From the NCBI GenBank assembly GCA_030431975.1, contig JAUIHP010000023.1:49038-113037 (forward strand): a DNA stretch of 64,000 nt, given 5' to 3'. Shown in pieces: positions 9,560-18,327 of the stretch. Every line of letters starts with the position of its first letter. Position 1 is the first letter of the stretch. The DNA is from a bacterium. Lineage in GTDB: Bacteria; Eisenbacteria; RBG-16-71-46; CAIMUX01. Below the pieces are notes generated by a model. The model had not been told where the DNA came from. It saw nothing but the letters and a program-made list of their open reading frames with translations, and ran no database searches. Made by a program: the position numbers and the translations under genes.

Positions 9560-9727
9560 TAGTGTCCCCCGTCAGAAGTACGTTGCCAGTTCCAGCGAGC
9601 CATCGTCGTCGCGGGCAAGGCGCGACGACGACGAGTACCCACGGTGGTACTTGGAGGAGGAGCAACGCAGACCGCGGCGATGAGGGCCGCTGGAACGGGT
9701 GACGAACTTCTGATGGGGGACACTAGT
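9558..9727. repeat. long imperfect inverted repeat between two envelope genes
   Basis: Arms 9558-9597 and 9688-9727 are complementary at 35 of 40 positions, and weaker complementarity extends about 18 bp further inward. The 90-nt loop contains a small hairpin (GTACC/GGTAC). In the minus-strand transcript the first arm carries the stop codon of the 959-residue gene. The second arm carries the GGGGGA Shine-Dalgarno of the PQQ-propeller gene. The element could be a remnant of a palindromic mobile repeat or a structure coupling translation of the two genes. Confidence 0.8.
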
Positions 9728-12602
9728 AATTCCATCCGAGGTAGAAACGTGTGTGGTTCTGCTTGCCGAAACTCTTGAAGTCCGTCCTTCGACCGGTGTC
9801 GAGACGGAAGACGAGCAAGCCGCCGAAGCTCATCCGGAAACCGACACCGTAGGAACCTTCCCACGGGGGTGGCCATCCTTCGTCCCAACCGGAACCGGCG
9901 TCGAGGAAGAGCGCGCCCTGCACTCCGGGAAGTTCGATATTGCCCATGGGAAGCCCGAGAAGAAGACCGCGCACCAACGGGAATCGAATCTCCTGATTGA
10001 GCATGAGAGTGCGCTTTCCGGCGATGGCTCTGCGGTCGTAGGTCCGCATTCCCAAGGATCCGCCGATCCAGTAGAACTCCGGATTGTCTCCTTCGGTCCA
10101 ACGGCCCTGAAGTCGGACGGCGTAGGCGGACCGGCTTCCCAACCGGAAGTACTGCCGATAGTCGCCGAGCAGCCAGGTGCTCTCTTCCGCCCCTCGCTTG
10201 AGATTCAGCCGCAGCCCCGCAGTGAGATTGAAACGCCGGCCGTCGATCGGACCGGTGGGAAGCCACAACGAGTTGTCATGCACGTAGGAAACGAAGTGCG
10301 TTCCGACGGCGCCTTTCCGTTTGAAACTGATCGATGGCCGGTCCGTTTCCGAGTAGGCCAGCGCAAAGGACGTCTGCACGCGTTCAAACTTGGAGAGTGG
10401 GTAACTCAGAAGGACCGAGGCGCCGGAGCGCTGCTCGAAGAACGGAAAGGACAAGTTGTCATAGAAGTCGCCGGAGTAGTGAAACGCCGACAGCCCGTAG
10501 TTGAGACGGTTCCGCAGATTGAAGTAGGTGATCCCGGCGGAGAAGTTGCGAAGAAACTCCGAGGTCGAGAACGTCGTGTTGGAAAGATCGAAGGCCAGCA
10601 GGTGGTTGGCCATCATGTCCGACATGACGAACTGAAGGCCCTCTCCTGTCCGCAGCGACGGATCGACCAGCACCCCACCCTGGGCGAAGTCGAGCGAGAA
10701 CTCGGTCGTGTACTCCGCCTTTCGCGACGACACATCGGGCGACGCCGTCTCCCAGTGCCAGGGAGCGGACGTCGCGTAGTCGGCCAACGCCAGGGACTCG
10801 CCGAGCGAGTCCGGGTAGTCGAACTGATAGATCTGAAACTGCCCGCGACGATAGACGGTGGCGAGGAATCCCGATCCATCCGGCAAAGGACGGGGATCAA
10901 TGATTCCGTCCAGCGTTCGGGTTAGCCGGTGGCCGTTGCCGTCTACGTCGACACGATAGACGGCCTGGAAACGGTCCCGATTCGAAACGAAGAGAATCGA
11001 CTTGGTCTTCTCTTCCCAGGCCGGGGCCATGTCGACCCAGGGACCCCGAGTCAGGTGTTCGAGCTTCCCGGTCTCCAGGTCCAGCAGGAACAGATTGCGG
11101 ACGCCGTCCCGTCCGCCGGGCGCCCGGTCACTCGAAAAGACGATCTTTTCATCCCAGGGACAGAAAGATGGTTCTACGTCCTCATACCGGTCATAGGTGA
11201 GCCGGCGCAGTTCTTCGCTTTCGATATCGTACAGATAGAGGTCGGAGAAACCGTCCCTTGAAAGGCCGGTAAAGACGAGTCGTCGCTCGTCGGAGGCCCA
11301 GCTCGGCGATGCGATTCCCACGAGATGATTCCATCCGAAGCGCCCCGACTCTTTCCGTTTGACGACGTCATAGACGACGATCTCGTCCCGGTTCTGATGC
11401 TTGGAAACGAGCAGCAGTTTGCCGTCCGGAGACATGTCGATGCGATTGCGGAAGAGATGAAGCGATTCGAACGCGGAGCTGCGCTCTCCCTTGATCAGCA
11501 CTTCGACGTCGCGTTCTTTGCCGGAGCGCGAACCCATGTAGACGTTGGTGAAGCCGTCACGCGGAGAAAGAAAGACGAAGCGGTTCTCGAGCCCCGGAAG
11601 GGAATCGGGCAACGGGACCGCCTTCATGTTGGCGCCGCCGAACGACGTCAGGACCCGCGAATCGAAACGCGCCGGCTCGGCTTTGGCCACATCCGGGAAG
11701 TAGCGGGTTTGCAGATCGAAGGCCCAACGTTCGGAAAGCTCCTGTTGCGAAACTCCCAGCACATCCTGCAGTACCGACGCGAAGTCATTGGCAACATAGA
11801 GACGGCGATAGATCTGGTGGATGCGATCTTCGCCGTAGTTCTCCCCGATGTAATCGAGAACGGACTGACCGAGCTTGTAGGTCAGGTACGAACCGGCGTA
11901 GCGCCAGAACTCATCGATCGACGGAAGCCCACCCGAGAGAACTAGATCGCGCAGGATCATGTCCGCTTCGGGATCGCGGGTTTCGGTCCAGTGAACGGCT
12001 AACCCTTCGGTGAACCACAACGGCGGGGAAACGAGCGGCTGCTTGAAGTGTTCGCGATAGACCTGCGCCGTTATCGAGAGCTGATAGACGTGCACCAGCT
12101 CGTGATGGATCGTCGTCCGAAAATCGAAGAGCGATCCGTTGAACGGAACCAGGACCCGTCCCCGCGCAAACTCCGTCAGACCGGCCACGCCCTCCGGAAG
12201 GAAGTAGGGTGTGATGTTGTTCTGCTCGAAGTCCATGAAGCTGTTGTAAATGATCAGGGGGATGCGGCGATGGATCTGGTGGGCAAACTTGGCCTGAAGG
12301 TCCTGGTAGGACTCCTCCGCCATCTCGAGGGCCAGGCGCGCCAGCTCTTCTTCCTCGGTGTAGTAGTAGAGGTCGAAGTGGTCGCTCTCCAGCACGTTCC
12401 AGTCGAGGGTGCTGTACTGGACCTTGTTCTTTCCGAAAGCGGTGAACGGCTGGGCGAACGCGTGTGGGACGGCCAAGATCAGAAGCAGGATCGAGCCCAG
12501 GAGCAGAATTGGCGTTAGCGCGGACAGGCGGATACGGATCGCGGAGACAGGGGTCGGGAAAACGCCGAACGGGCGCTGCGGCGTTCGCCTTGCGTCTATC
12601 AT
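9723..12602 (-). CDS. metalloprotease-like / TolB propeller / outer-membrane barrel fusion protein
   Basis: About 959 residues in three parts. After the signal peptide (ends AVPHAFAQ) comes a gluzincin-like domain with zinc motif HELVH near residue 165 and a downstream WFTEGLAVHW glutamate. TolB/WD40-like repeats follow (DMSPDGKLLLVSKHQNRDEIVVYD, written here only as its start MSPDGKLLLVS; also FTGLSRDGFSDLYLYD and FSSDRAPGG). About 350 C-terminal residues are rich in alternating strands and end in aromatic FYLGWNY, typical of a BamA/surface-antigen-type barrel. It is probably an outer-membrane protease or assembly factor. ATG at 12602 is chosen, with GAGAG close before it; ATG at 12647 with GGGAGG is an alternative. 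Confidence 0.83.
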   Translation of the reverse strand: MIDARRTPQRPFGVFPTPVSAIRIRLSALTPILLLGSILLLILAVPHAFAQPFTAFGKNKVQYSTLDWNVLESDHFDLYYYTEEEELARLALEMAEESYQDLQAKFAHQIHRRIPLIIYNSFMDFEQNNITPYFLPEGVAGLTEFARGRVLVPFNGSLFDFRTTIHHELVHVYQLSITAQVYREHFKQPLVSPPLWFTEGLAVHWTETRDPEADMILRDLVLSGGLPSIDEFWRYAGSYLTYKLGQSVLDYIGENYGEDRIHQIYRRLYVANDFASVLQDVLGVSQQELSERWAFDLQTRYFPDVAKAEPARFDSRVLTSFGGANMKAVPLPDSLPGLENRFVFLSPRDGFTNVYMGSRSGKERDVEVLIKGERSSAFESLHLFRNRIDMSPDGKLLLVSKHQNRDEIVVYDVVKRKESGRFGWNHLVGIASPSWASDERRLVFTGLSRDGFSDLYLYDIESEELRRLTYDRYEDVEPSFCPWDEKIVFSSDRAPGGRDGVRNLFLLDLETGKLEHLTRGPWVDMAPAWEEKTKSILFVSNRDRFQAVYRVDVDGNGHRLTRTLDGIIDPRPLPDGSGFLATVYRRGQFQIYQFDYPDSLGESLALADYATSAPWHWETASPDVSSRKAEYTTEFSLDFAQGGVLVDPSLRTGEGLQFVMSDMMANHLLAFDLSNTTFSTSEFLRNFSAGITYFNLRNRLNYGLSAFHYSGDFYDNLSFPFFEQRSGASVLLSYPLSKFERVQTSFALAYSETDRPSISFKRKGAVGTHFVSYVHDNSLWLPTGPIDGRRFNLTAGLRLNLKRGAEESTWLLGDYRQYFRLGSRSAYAVRLQGRWTEGDNPEFYWIGGSLGMRTYDRRAIAGKRTLMLNQEIRFPLVRGLLLGLPMGNIELPGVQGALFLDAGSGWDEGWPPPWEGSYGVGFRMSFGGLLVFRLDTGRRTDFKSFGKQNHTRFYLGWNY

Positions 12603-12689
12603 CGTCTCTCGCGTACTCCTCCGCCCCCGGGAGTCCCAGACTACCATACCCGGAAGTGCCTCCCAGGTTCGGAAAAGCCTCTGCAACGT

Positions 12690-15185
12690 TTAGAACGTTC
12701 TCCAGCCATCGACGAAAATCTCGCGCCGAGAGGCCGACAGCCGGACGTCGGATGCGGACATCGGGCGATCGCCCTCCCGCGGAAACACGGCCCAGGTCGG
12801 CTTCCGGCCCCCTTCTTCCTTCTCCCGATAGACATAGCGCCCGAGTAGCTGCGCCCGCAGCCGCACCCGGAATTCGCCCTTCTGGGATCCCCGGGCCGGA
12901 CTCAAGTCTTCGCCGTGATCCTGTCCATCGCGGACGAACCAACCGCGCGCCGCCGGGCTGTAGAGCCGGTGATCGGTCACGAAGCGAACATCCGCTCTCT
13001 CTCTATCGGTCGCGAAGAAGGTGAACTTGTAGGTCGAGGCGTCGTAGGGATTCTCGAGAAACGCCGGCATGCGAATCGAGCGATACGTCGTGTTGCTGAG
13101 ATCGACATCGGAGTCCCCGAAGATCCGCAGTCCGCCACCACTGGCCTCGGTCAACTCGATCTCGATGATGACGTCTTCCCGTCCTTCCACCCAGGCGATC
13201 TCGATCGGGACACGGAACCACTGGCGGTAGTCTTTCATCCCGGCGTCCGGGTTGCGCCGCCTCTGGTGAACGAGTCGCTTCTCCAGGTCCCTGCGAACCC
13301 GGTCCCACCTCTTCTGCACGACATGGATGTGCTCATCGAACGTGTAGTCTTCTTCCGGATTGGTCAGCTCTTCGCGGTAGACGCGGGCGACCTCTCCGTT
13401 GACCCGAACGACACAGCCGATGGTCGAGCCCGGGTCCTGGGCCATGTCGATGAGAATCTCGGCACGGCGGAACGCGTTCCAACCGAGGTTCTCCGGAAGA
13501 TCGATCTGCTGAATGACCTTGTCCCCGGGTTTCGACAAACGGCAGGCCCACCGGTCCCGTTCCGGATCGACGTAGCGATCGCCCCACGTCGAGCCCGCAA
13601 CGAGCAGAACGACGGCGGCGGCTCCGAGGGGCGGCCAGAAGCCCACACCACTCCGGCGGAGTCGAAGGAAGAGGAACGCAGCCAGCCCGAGCAAACCGAG
13701 AAAGGCGAATGTCAGTTGCAGGTTGGCCGCCGTCCGCCAGTCCTGCCCGAGCCCAACCCACATGTCCCGCCCCAGAACGACGTCCAGGAACCAGAAAAGT
13801 GCAGCCAGACCCAGGACGATCCACTCCTTCCTCTGTAGCTGTCCGCCCAATCGCGCCCTCGCCAAATGAAAGAGGGTGACCGCGCCCAACCCGGCGTAGG
13901 GAAGCATCAGGGCAATGGCGGGAACGTTGTAACGAGTCACCATATGGCTCAAGGCATGAACACCGGTCAATCCCAGGGCGGCCAACGCAGGTAGCGTGCC
14001 GCGCCCCCCCCGGTAAAGGCTGGTTCCCATTCCGATGAGCATGAGGAAGACGACGACGACCTGGAAGCGGGCAGGTGGAGGAATCCTTCCGAACCAGGTG
14101 AAGACATCATCGTTGCAGCCGGGTAGCGTCCAGAACCAGCGGACTTTGGCCGCCACCAGCCCGAGCCACGACACCGGATCGCTCTTGATGGTCGTGAGCA
14201 GCGCTTCCGTGTAGATCAGGCGCAGTCGATCGCTCTCCGGCGCCTCACCATGCTTCTTGATGATGGGGATGATCTTTTCCGGCGTGACGTCGCCGAGTCC
14301 GACTGACTCGAATCCCAGGTCCGGAACGTAGTTTCCCCGGAAGAACCAAAGGGGACCGTCCTTTCGCACTGCCGGCGGATCGGCCGGCAATCCGGCCATG
14401 GCGAGGAAACCGAACCAGACAGCCGAGACGGCCAGGAACCCGGCGAACCGCGCTCCGAGCAGCCTCATCCGGTCCCGTTCTTTCCACGCCAACAGGAAGT
14501 CGACGAGGAGAATCGGAACAAAGAACCATCGCAGGCTGAACTTGACGAGAAGTGCGATCGCGAGCAACGCACCTCCGACGGCTCTGCCCCGAAATCCCCG
14601 CTCCCGCGTTTCGTCCAGGGCAACCAAACCGACGGCGAGGAAGAACGCGGTGGCCATCTCGGTCATGATGGCGTTGCCGAACCAGATGTGGCTGGGCCAG
14701 AAGACAAAGAGCAAACCGAAGATGATCGCAGCGGCCGTGCCGAAGCGTCTTTGCGACCAAAAGACGAGAAGCGCGACGGTCAGCCCGACGAAGACGACGG
14801 TGAGAATTCTTCCAGAGTCCGGACGAGGAAACCCGAAGGCATAAAGATTCCCCACCGATACGACGTAGGCCGGAGCATGCTGCAACAGTCCCTCGTCGAA
14901 CCGGTACTCGGCCTGTTCTTCCTCGGACAAACCGCCCTGGAAGAACTTGGGCGCCAAGGAAGGCAGGTCGTGAATGAATCGCGCCCACCCTTCGGCAGCG
15001 TTGTCGTACTTCTCGCTGTCACCCGAAACCGGATAGATGTTCTCGGCCGGTTGGGTCCAAAGGGTCGGAAGTAGAACGAGCAGGGCGAGAAGGCCGAAGG
15101 CAGCGGGGAGAACCCAGGCTCGCTTCCAAAGCGGGCTCCCGTCCGTCGCCTTGGGCGCGGATTCCTGCGAAGAGGGTTTCGACAT
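12690..15185 (-). CDS. large polytopic membrane protein, GT39/PMT-like
   Basis: 831 residues. An N-terminal anchor is followed by an extracytoplasmic loop with SGDSEKYDNAAEGW, where acidic residues lie in the position used by C-type glycosyltransferases. About ten more hydrophobic segments run to about residue 560. The C-terminal 270 residues are soluble and beta-rich (INGEVARV-like strands, GSQKGEFRVRLRAQL). The overall layout resembles lipid-linked-sugar glycosyltransferases of the GT39/ArnT superfamily, but no family-defining motif is certain. The Shine-Dalgarno is poor. The gene lies directly upstream of the protease-propeller-barrel gene on the same strand. Confidence 0.75.
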   Translation of the reverse strand: MSKPSSQESAPKATDGSPLWKRAWVLPAAFGLLALLVLLPTLWTQPAENIYPVSGDSEKYDNAAEGWARFIHDLPSLAPKFFQGGLSEEEQAEYRFDEGLLQHAPAYVVSVGNLYAFGFPRPDSGRILTVVFVGLTVALLVFWSQRRFGTAAAIIFGLLFVFWPSHIWFGNAIMTEMATAFFLAVGLVALDETRERGFRGRAVGGALLAIALLVKFSLRWFFVPILLVDFLLAWKERDRMRLLGARFAGFLAVSAVWFGFLAMAGLPADPPAVRKDGPLWFFRGNYVPDLGFESVGLGDVTPEKIIPIIKKHGEAPESDRLRLIYTEALLTTIKSDPVSWLGLVAAKVRWFWTLPGCNDDVFTWFGRIPPPARFQVVVVFLMLIGMGTSLYRGGRGTLPALAALGLTGVHALSHMVTRYNVPAIALMLPYAGLGAVTLFHLARARLGGQLQRKEWIVLGLAALFWFLDVVLGRDMWVGLGQDWRTAANLQLTFAFLGLLGLAAFLFLRLRRSGVGFWPPLGAAAVVLLVAGSTWGDRYVDPERDRWACRLSKPGDKVIQQIDLPENLGWNAFRRAEILIDMAQDPGSTIGCVVRVNGEVARVYREELTNPEEDYTFDEHIHVVQKRWDRVRRDLEKRLVHQRRRNPDAGMKDYRQWFRVPIEIAWVEGREDVIIEIELTEASGGGLRIFGDSDVDLSNTTYRSIRMPAFLENPYDASTYKFTFFATDRERADVRFVTDHRLYSPAARGWFVRDGQDHGEDLSPARGSQKGEFRVRLRAQLLGRYVYREKEEGGRKPTWAVFPREGDRPMSASDVRLSASRREIFVDGWRTF

Positions 15186-15217
15186 GACGTGGACAGTAAC
15201 GGCCGAAGGGACGGAGG

Positions 15218-15237
15218 AAAAGACTTCGCGAGGAGTC
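15218..15237 (-). terminator. possible intrinsic terminator of rnpB
   Basis: On the minus strand GACTCC, loop TCGC, GAAGTC is followed by TTTT. The 5' side of the hairpin is the 3' strand of helix P1, so terminator and P1 compete. One mismatch and a short U-run keep confidence low. Confidence 0.4.
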
Positions 15238-15621
15238 GGCCGTAAGCCGAGTTCTGTTCCGCTTCCATCGCAAGCGACGGAGCGGGACCGCCATTTATCT
15301 AGGCCGACGCTTGCGCACCGACTCGAGCAACCAACCCGGGAGTGATGACGAGACGGACCGCCTCTCCTCCCCTATTCGGTCTTGCTCCGGGTGGGGTTTA
15401 CCGAGCTGCCCCCGTCGCCGGGGACACTGGTGAGCTCTTACCTCACCGTTTCACCCTTACCGCGATGAATCGCGGCGGTCTGTTCTCTGTGGCACTTTCC
15501 TTGGGATCGCTCCCACTGGGAGTTACCCAGCACCCTGTCCTTTGGAGCTCGGACTTTCCTCGAAGCCCGACCCCGGCCAAATCCGGGCTCAAGAGCCTCG
15601 CGACGGTCACACCGACTCCCC
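15230..15621 (-). ncRNA. rnpB: RNase P RNA, bacterial type A
   Basis: Catalytic RNA of RNase P, which trims tRNA 5' ends. On the minus strand the conserved P4-region block GAGGAAAGTCCGAGCTCC is followed by ACAGGGTGCTGGGTAACTCC, then GTAAGGGTGAAACGGTG and GTAAGAGCTCACC. Near the 3' end come AGATAAATGGCGGTC and ACAGAACTCGGCTTACGG. The ends are set by helix P1, where GGAGTCGG at the 5' end pairs with CCGACTCC at the 3' end. It lies just downstream of the tRNA pair and the zinc-ribbon gene. End positions are accurate to a few bases. Confidence 0.96.
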
Positions 15622-15656
15622 GCGAAAAAACTGGAGCGGCCGAGTTGAGGGGTCGG

Positions 15657-16361
15657 CTAGGCGTCCTCGCCGACGATCATCCGGCCGCAGCCTTCACAGA
15701 TGACGAGGGTGCCGCGACGAACATCGCCAACTCTCTGCGCCGGGATCTGGTAGAAGCAGCCGCCGCAAGCCCCATCGACCAGGCTGACCACGGCCATGTC
15801 GCCCTTGCTGCGCAAAATCCGCTCGTAGCGCTGGCGAATCTTGGGATCGAGCTTGCCGACGAGTTCCTGACGCTTGGCTTCGGCAGCATCGACGACCGAC
15901 TTCAATTCGCCCAATTCACTCTCGAGGCGTGTCTTGATCTCGTTGAAGCGTTCCTCTTCCTGCTGCAGAAGCTCGGTCAGCTTCTCGAACTCCTTTTTGA
16001 CCTCTTCTTCCTCGCTCAGAATCTCGATGGCCTTCTCTTCGAAGTCCGAGGTCCGGCGGCGCATCTCCTCGATTTCCTTGGTCAGCGCCTGATACTCAAC
16101 CTGGTTCTTGACCCGAAACTGCTGGACCTCGACTTCACGACGGCGGGCCCGAGCCTGATCGGCATCGCGCTCGAGCGCACGGCGTTCGCGCATCGACTCT
16201 TCCAGTTTGTTTTCGAGGTCTTCGGATGCACGTCGGTGGGAACTGAGATCTTGCTCGTGGCGGAGGATTTCCTTGGGGATAGTCTGAGCACGTTCCCGAA
16301 TTTGGCTGCTTGCCTGATCCGCCCGGCTCAATTCCACGAGGATCGGAATCTGGTCCTTCAT
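15657..16361 (-). CDS. coiled-coil protein with C-terminal C4 zinc ribbon
   Basis: About 234 residues. A long charged coiled coil (residues about 20-165) precedes a C-terminal ribbon with CGGC and, about 25 residues later, CEGCGRM. This four-cysteine layout is that of the zf-RING_7 / CT398-like family. The family is widespread and often encoded beside rnpB; its role is unknown, though secretion and flagellar partners have been proposed for chlamydial CT398. ATG at 16361 is chosen because homologues begin MKDQI-like and AGGAG precedes it, though close. A GTG at 16388 would add nine residues. Confidence 0.88.
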   Translation of the reverse strand: MKDQIPILVELSRADQASSQIRERAQTIPKEILRHEQDLSSHRRASEDLENKLEESMRERRALERDADQARARRREVEVQQFRVKNQVEYQALTKEIEEMRRRTSDFEEKAIEILSEEEEVKKEFEKLTELLQQEEERFNEIKTRLESELGELKSVVDAAEAKRQELVGKLDPKIRQRYERILRSKGDMAVVSLVDGACGGCFYQIPAQRVGDVRRGTLVICEGCGRMIVGEDA

Positions 16362-16427
16362 GCGCTCCTGTACCGGCACGTCGGACACGGCCGAAGCCGC
16401 GATCCGTGGCCACCCTTTTGTAGAATT

Positions 16428-16503
16428 TGGTGGGCGGAAGAGGACTCGAACCTCCGACCACCGGCTTGTGATGCCGATGCTCTACCAACTGAGCTATCCG
16501 CCC
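16428..16503 (-). tRNA. tRNA-Val (CAC)
   Basis: Full cloverleaf on the minus strand. The acceptor GGGCGGA pairs with TCCGCCC, the D-arm is GCTC/GAGC, and the anticodon stem TCGGC/GCCGG encloses loop ATCACAA (anticodon CAC). The T-arm is GGAGG-TTCGAGT-CCTCT. The CCA tail is encoded. Confidence 0.93.
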
Positions 16504-16516
16504 ACCCAAATCAGTT

Positions 16517-16589
16517 TGGGCCCACTTGGATTCGAACCAAGGACCAGCCGGTTATGAGCCGGCAGCTCTAACCCCTGAGCTATGGGCCC
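16517..16589 (-). tRNA. tRNA with CAT anticodon (Met or lysidine-type Ile2)
   Basis: Cloverleaf on the minus strand. The acceptor GGGCCCA pairs with TGGGCCC, the D-arm is GCTC/GAGC, the anticodon loop is CTCATAA and the T-loop is TTCGAAT. The 1-72 pair is G-C, so it is not an initiator tRNA. Elongator Met and Ile2 cannot be told apart safely by eye. CCA is not encoded. It lies 13 nt upstream of tRNA-Val, in one transcript. Confidence 0.92.
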
Positions 16590-16615
16590 CCAGGCTCAAA
16601 GGAACCCGAGCGAGA

Positions 16616-16644
16616 ACCCTAGCACCGGGGTTTCGAAGGGTCAA
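16616..16644 (-). promoter_or_regulatory. sigma70-type promoter of the two-tRNA operon
   Basis: On the minus strand TTGACC (16639-16644), a 17-bp spacer and TAGGGT (16616-16621). The predicted start is about 20 nt before the first tRNA. Spacing is ideal and position is right. Confidence 0.75.
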
Positions 16645-16770
16645 GAAAGCGGGATCCTGTAGCACCGGCGAAACTGAAAGTCTCCACCCCCGCCGGGCGG
16701 TCCGGTAGAGTCAAGGCTTCGTCAGGCGATCCGATCTACCACACTGGCCCAGACCGGCCCGGTGAGGACC

Positions 16771-18327
16771 ATGTCACGACGCCCCAACCCACTCCGTCGT
16801 CGCCCCGCTGCGACGACCTTCCTGTGGCTCCTGGTTTGCTGGATGTCTCTCAACCTGGGCCTGGCCTGCGACGAAGATTCCAGCGCGCCCACGGGGCAGG
16901 AACCTCTCGGGCACCTGGCAGTGGACTTCCGCGGATCGCCCGCCTTCGAGCAAATGACGTTGGCCCGGGCATATCCCGGGGCCGATCAGCGTGGGCTGAG
17001 ATTCGAGGCTCCGATCATCGATGGAATCGCCCACTTCTACCTGACACCCGGCGACTACCGAATCGGGGCCCACGAAGGATTCGTTCGGCAGGGACGGATG
17101 GTCGCCGTTTGGGAAGACGCCTCGGTCTACTCGGTCGGCGCCGGCTCTTCCGTGTCCGTATCGGCAGAGTTCAGGAAGCTCACTGTGGGTGTGTTTGATT
17201 CGAAGGACGGAAGCCCGATGAACTGGGACAGCTCCTTTCGGCTCCGGTTTCGGCCACGGGGATATCCGTCGTATCTCTACATCAGCGGGCTGCGGGACGT
17301 GAAGGATGGTCGGCTCGATGTGTCGATCCCGGACGGGACGTACATGGTTTCCATCGAACCCCGCGTCTCCCCTTTCGTTTCAACTTGGTATCCGGACATC
17401 ACGACGGAGGGGGCAGCGGAAAGCCTCGTCGTCGATGCCGGTTCGATGTCCGACCTCGCGTTTTCGCTTCAACGCGGCGGCTTCTTCTATTTCGAATTCG
17501 ACCCACCCTTACCCGACGGGTTTCAGCCGAACCACCAGGTAGACTTGGAACTCCCCTCGGGAAGCGTGCTTCGGGACCGGGGTTCAACGAACCAGATTGG
17601 TCCGCTTGCGGAAGGAAGCTATGCCGTAAGCGCCGAGTTCGGCTGGCACTCCGGAGAGGGGTTCATCCGTACACCGACATGGTCGGGCACGGAGTTTGCG
17701 ATCACACCGGGCGACTCGATGCGCCACGTCGTGCCCTTGAGAGGCTTTCGCTTCCCGACACAAAGCTATGCGAACTCGGTCGATTTCCGGGCCGAGACCC
17801 TGTCAGGGAACGCTACGCACTATTACTCGGACAGCGGTCCCCACTGGTTGATTTTTCCGCCCGGCCCGTTCGATGAAGCGTTCGTGTCTGTGCAATACGA
17901 TCACACCTACAGCCTGCGTACGTGGTGGCCGGGGGAGCTTGACAGGGAGCAGGCCCGCCCCCTGCCTCTGCCGGCCAGTGGGTTCGAAGACATCACGCTT
18001 GACCCGCTACTCGAGTCTTATCTTCGGGGGCGTATCGTCGACGAGCATGGAGTTCCGTTCCCGCCGGGATACGCCCGCCGCTTCGAAGTTCGTCTCTTCG
18101 GAGAAACCGCTCAGTACGAAACCGGCCCAGCAGGGGACGGCGTTTTTCTCCTACCGGGGATTCGCTCCGGGAACTATCAGCTGGTCGCCGAAGTCCCACT
18201 TTCGGACCCTCACGAAGACACCTTTTGGGGAGATGTGACGGCTGTGGAGCGATCGCCCGTCATAGAGGTCGGTTTCAATGAGAAGCTGCACGGCTTCACC
18301 ATTCGTCTACAAAGGAGTGACCCGTAG
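16771..18327 (+). CDS. type A paralogous lipoprotein, copy 1
   Basis: 518 residues with a Lys/Arg-rich leader, a hydrophobic segment and a lipobox (LGLAC). The body is beta-rich with motifs such as PDGTYMVSIEP, STWYPD, RTWWPGELD and a C-terminal carboxypeptidase-regulatory-like unit (YLRGRIVDEHGVPFPPGYA ... VEVGFNEKLHGFTIRLQ). It shares order and motifs with the gene at 19750-21414, including the ending VEVGF/VEVEF then IRLQR. ATG at 16771 is preferred to GTG at 16762, with GAGG just before it. It is first of four same-strand lipoprotein genes. Function unknown; probably a surface or periplasmic structural lipoprotein. Confidence 0.85.
   Translation: MSRRPNPLRRRPAATTFLWLLVCWMSLNLGLACDEDSSAPTGQEPLGHLAVDFRGSPAFEQMTLARAYPGADQRGLRFEAPIIDGIAHFYLTPGDYRIGAHEGFVRQGRMVAVWEDASVYSVGAGSSVSVSAEFRKLTVGVFDSKDGSPMNWDSSFRLRFRPRGYPSYLYISGLRDVKDGRLDVSIPDGTYMVSIEPRVSPFVSTWYPDITTEGAAESLVVDAGSMSDLAFSLQRGGFFYFEFDPPLPDGFQPNHQVDLELPSGSVLRDRGSTNQIGPLAEGSYAVSAEFGWHSGEGFIRTPTWSGTEFAITPGDSMRHVVPLRGFRFPTQSYANSVDFRAETLSGNATHYYSDSGPHWLIFPPGPFDEAFVSVQYDHTYSLRTWWPGELDREQARPLPLPASGFEDITLDPLLESYLRGRIVDEHGVPFPPGYARRFEVRLFGETAQYETGPAGDGVFLLPGIRSGNYQLVAEVPLSDPHEDTFWGDVTAVERSPVIEVGFNEKLHGFTIRLQRSDP

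Noticed and set aside
16517..16589. Initiator tRNA-fMet
   Set aside because: The 1-72 position is a normal G-C pair, and the stem lacks initiator features; elongator Met or Ile2 is more likely.
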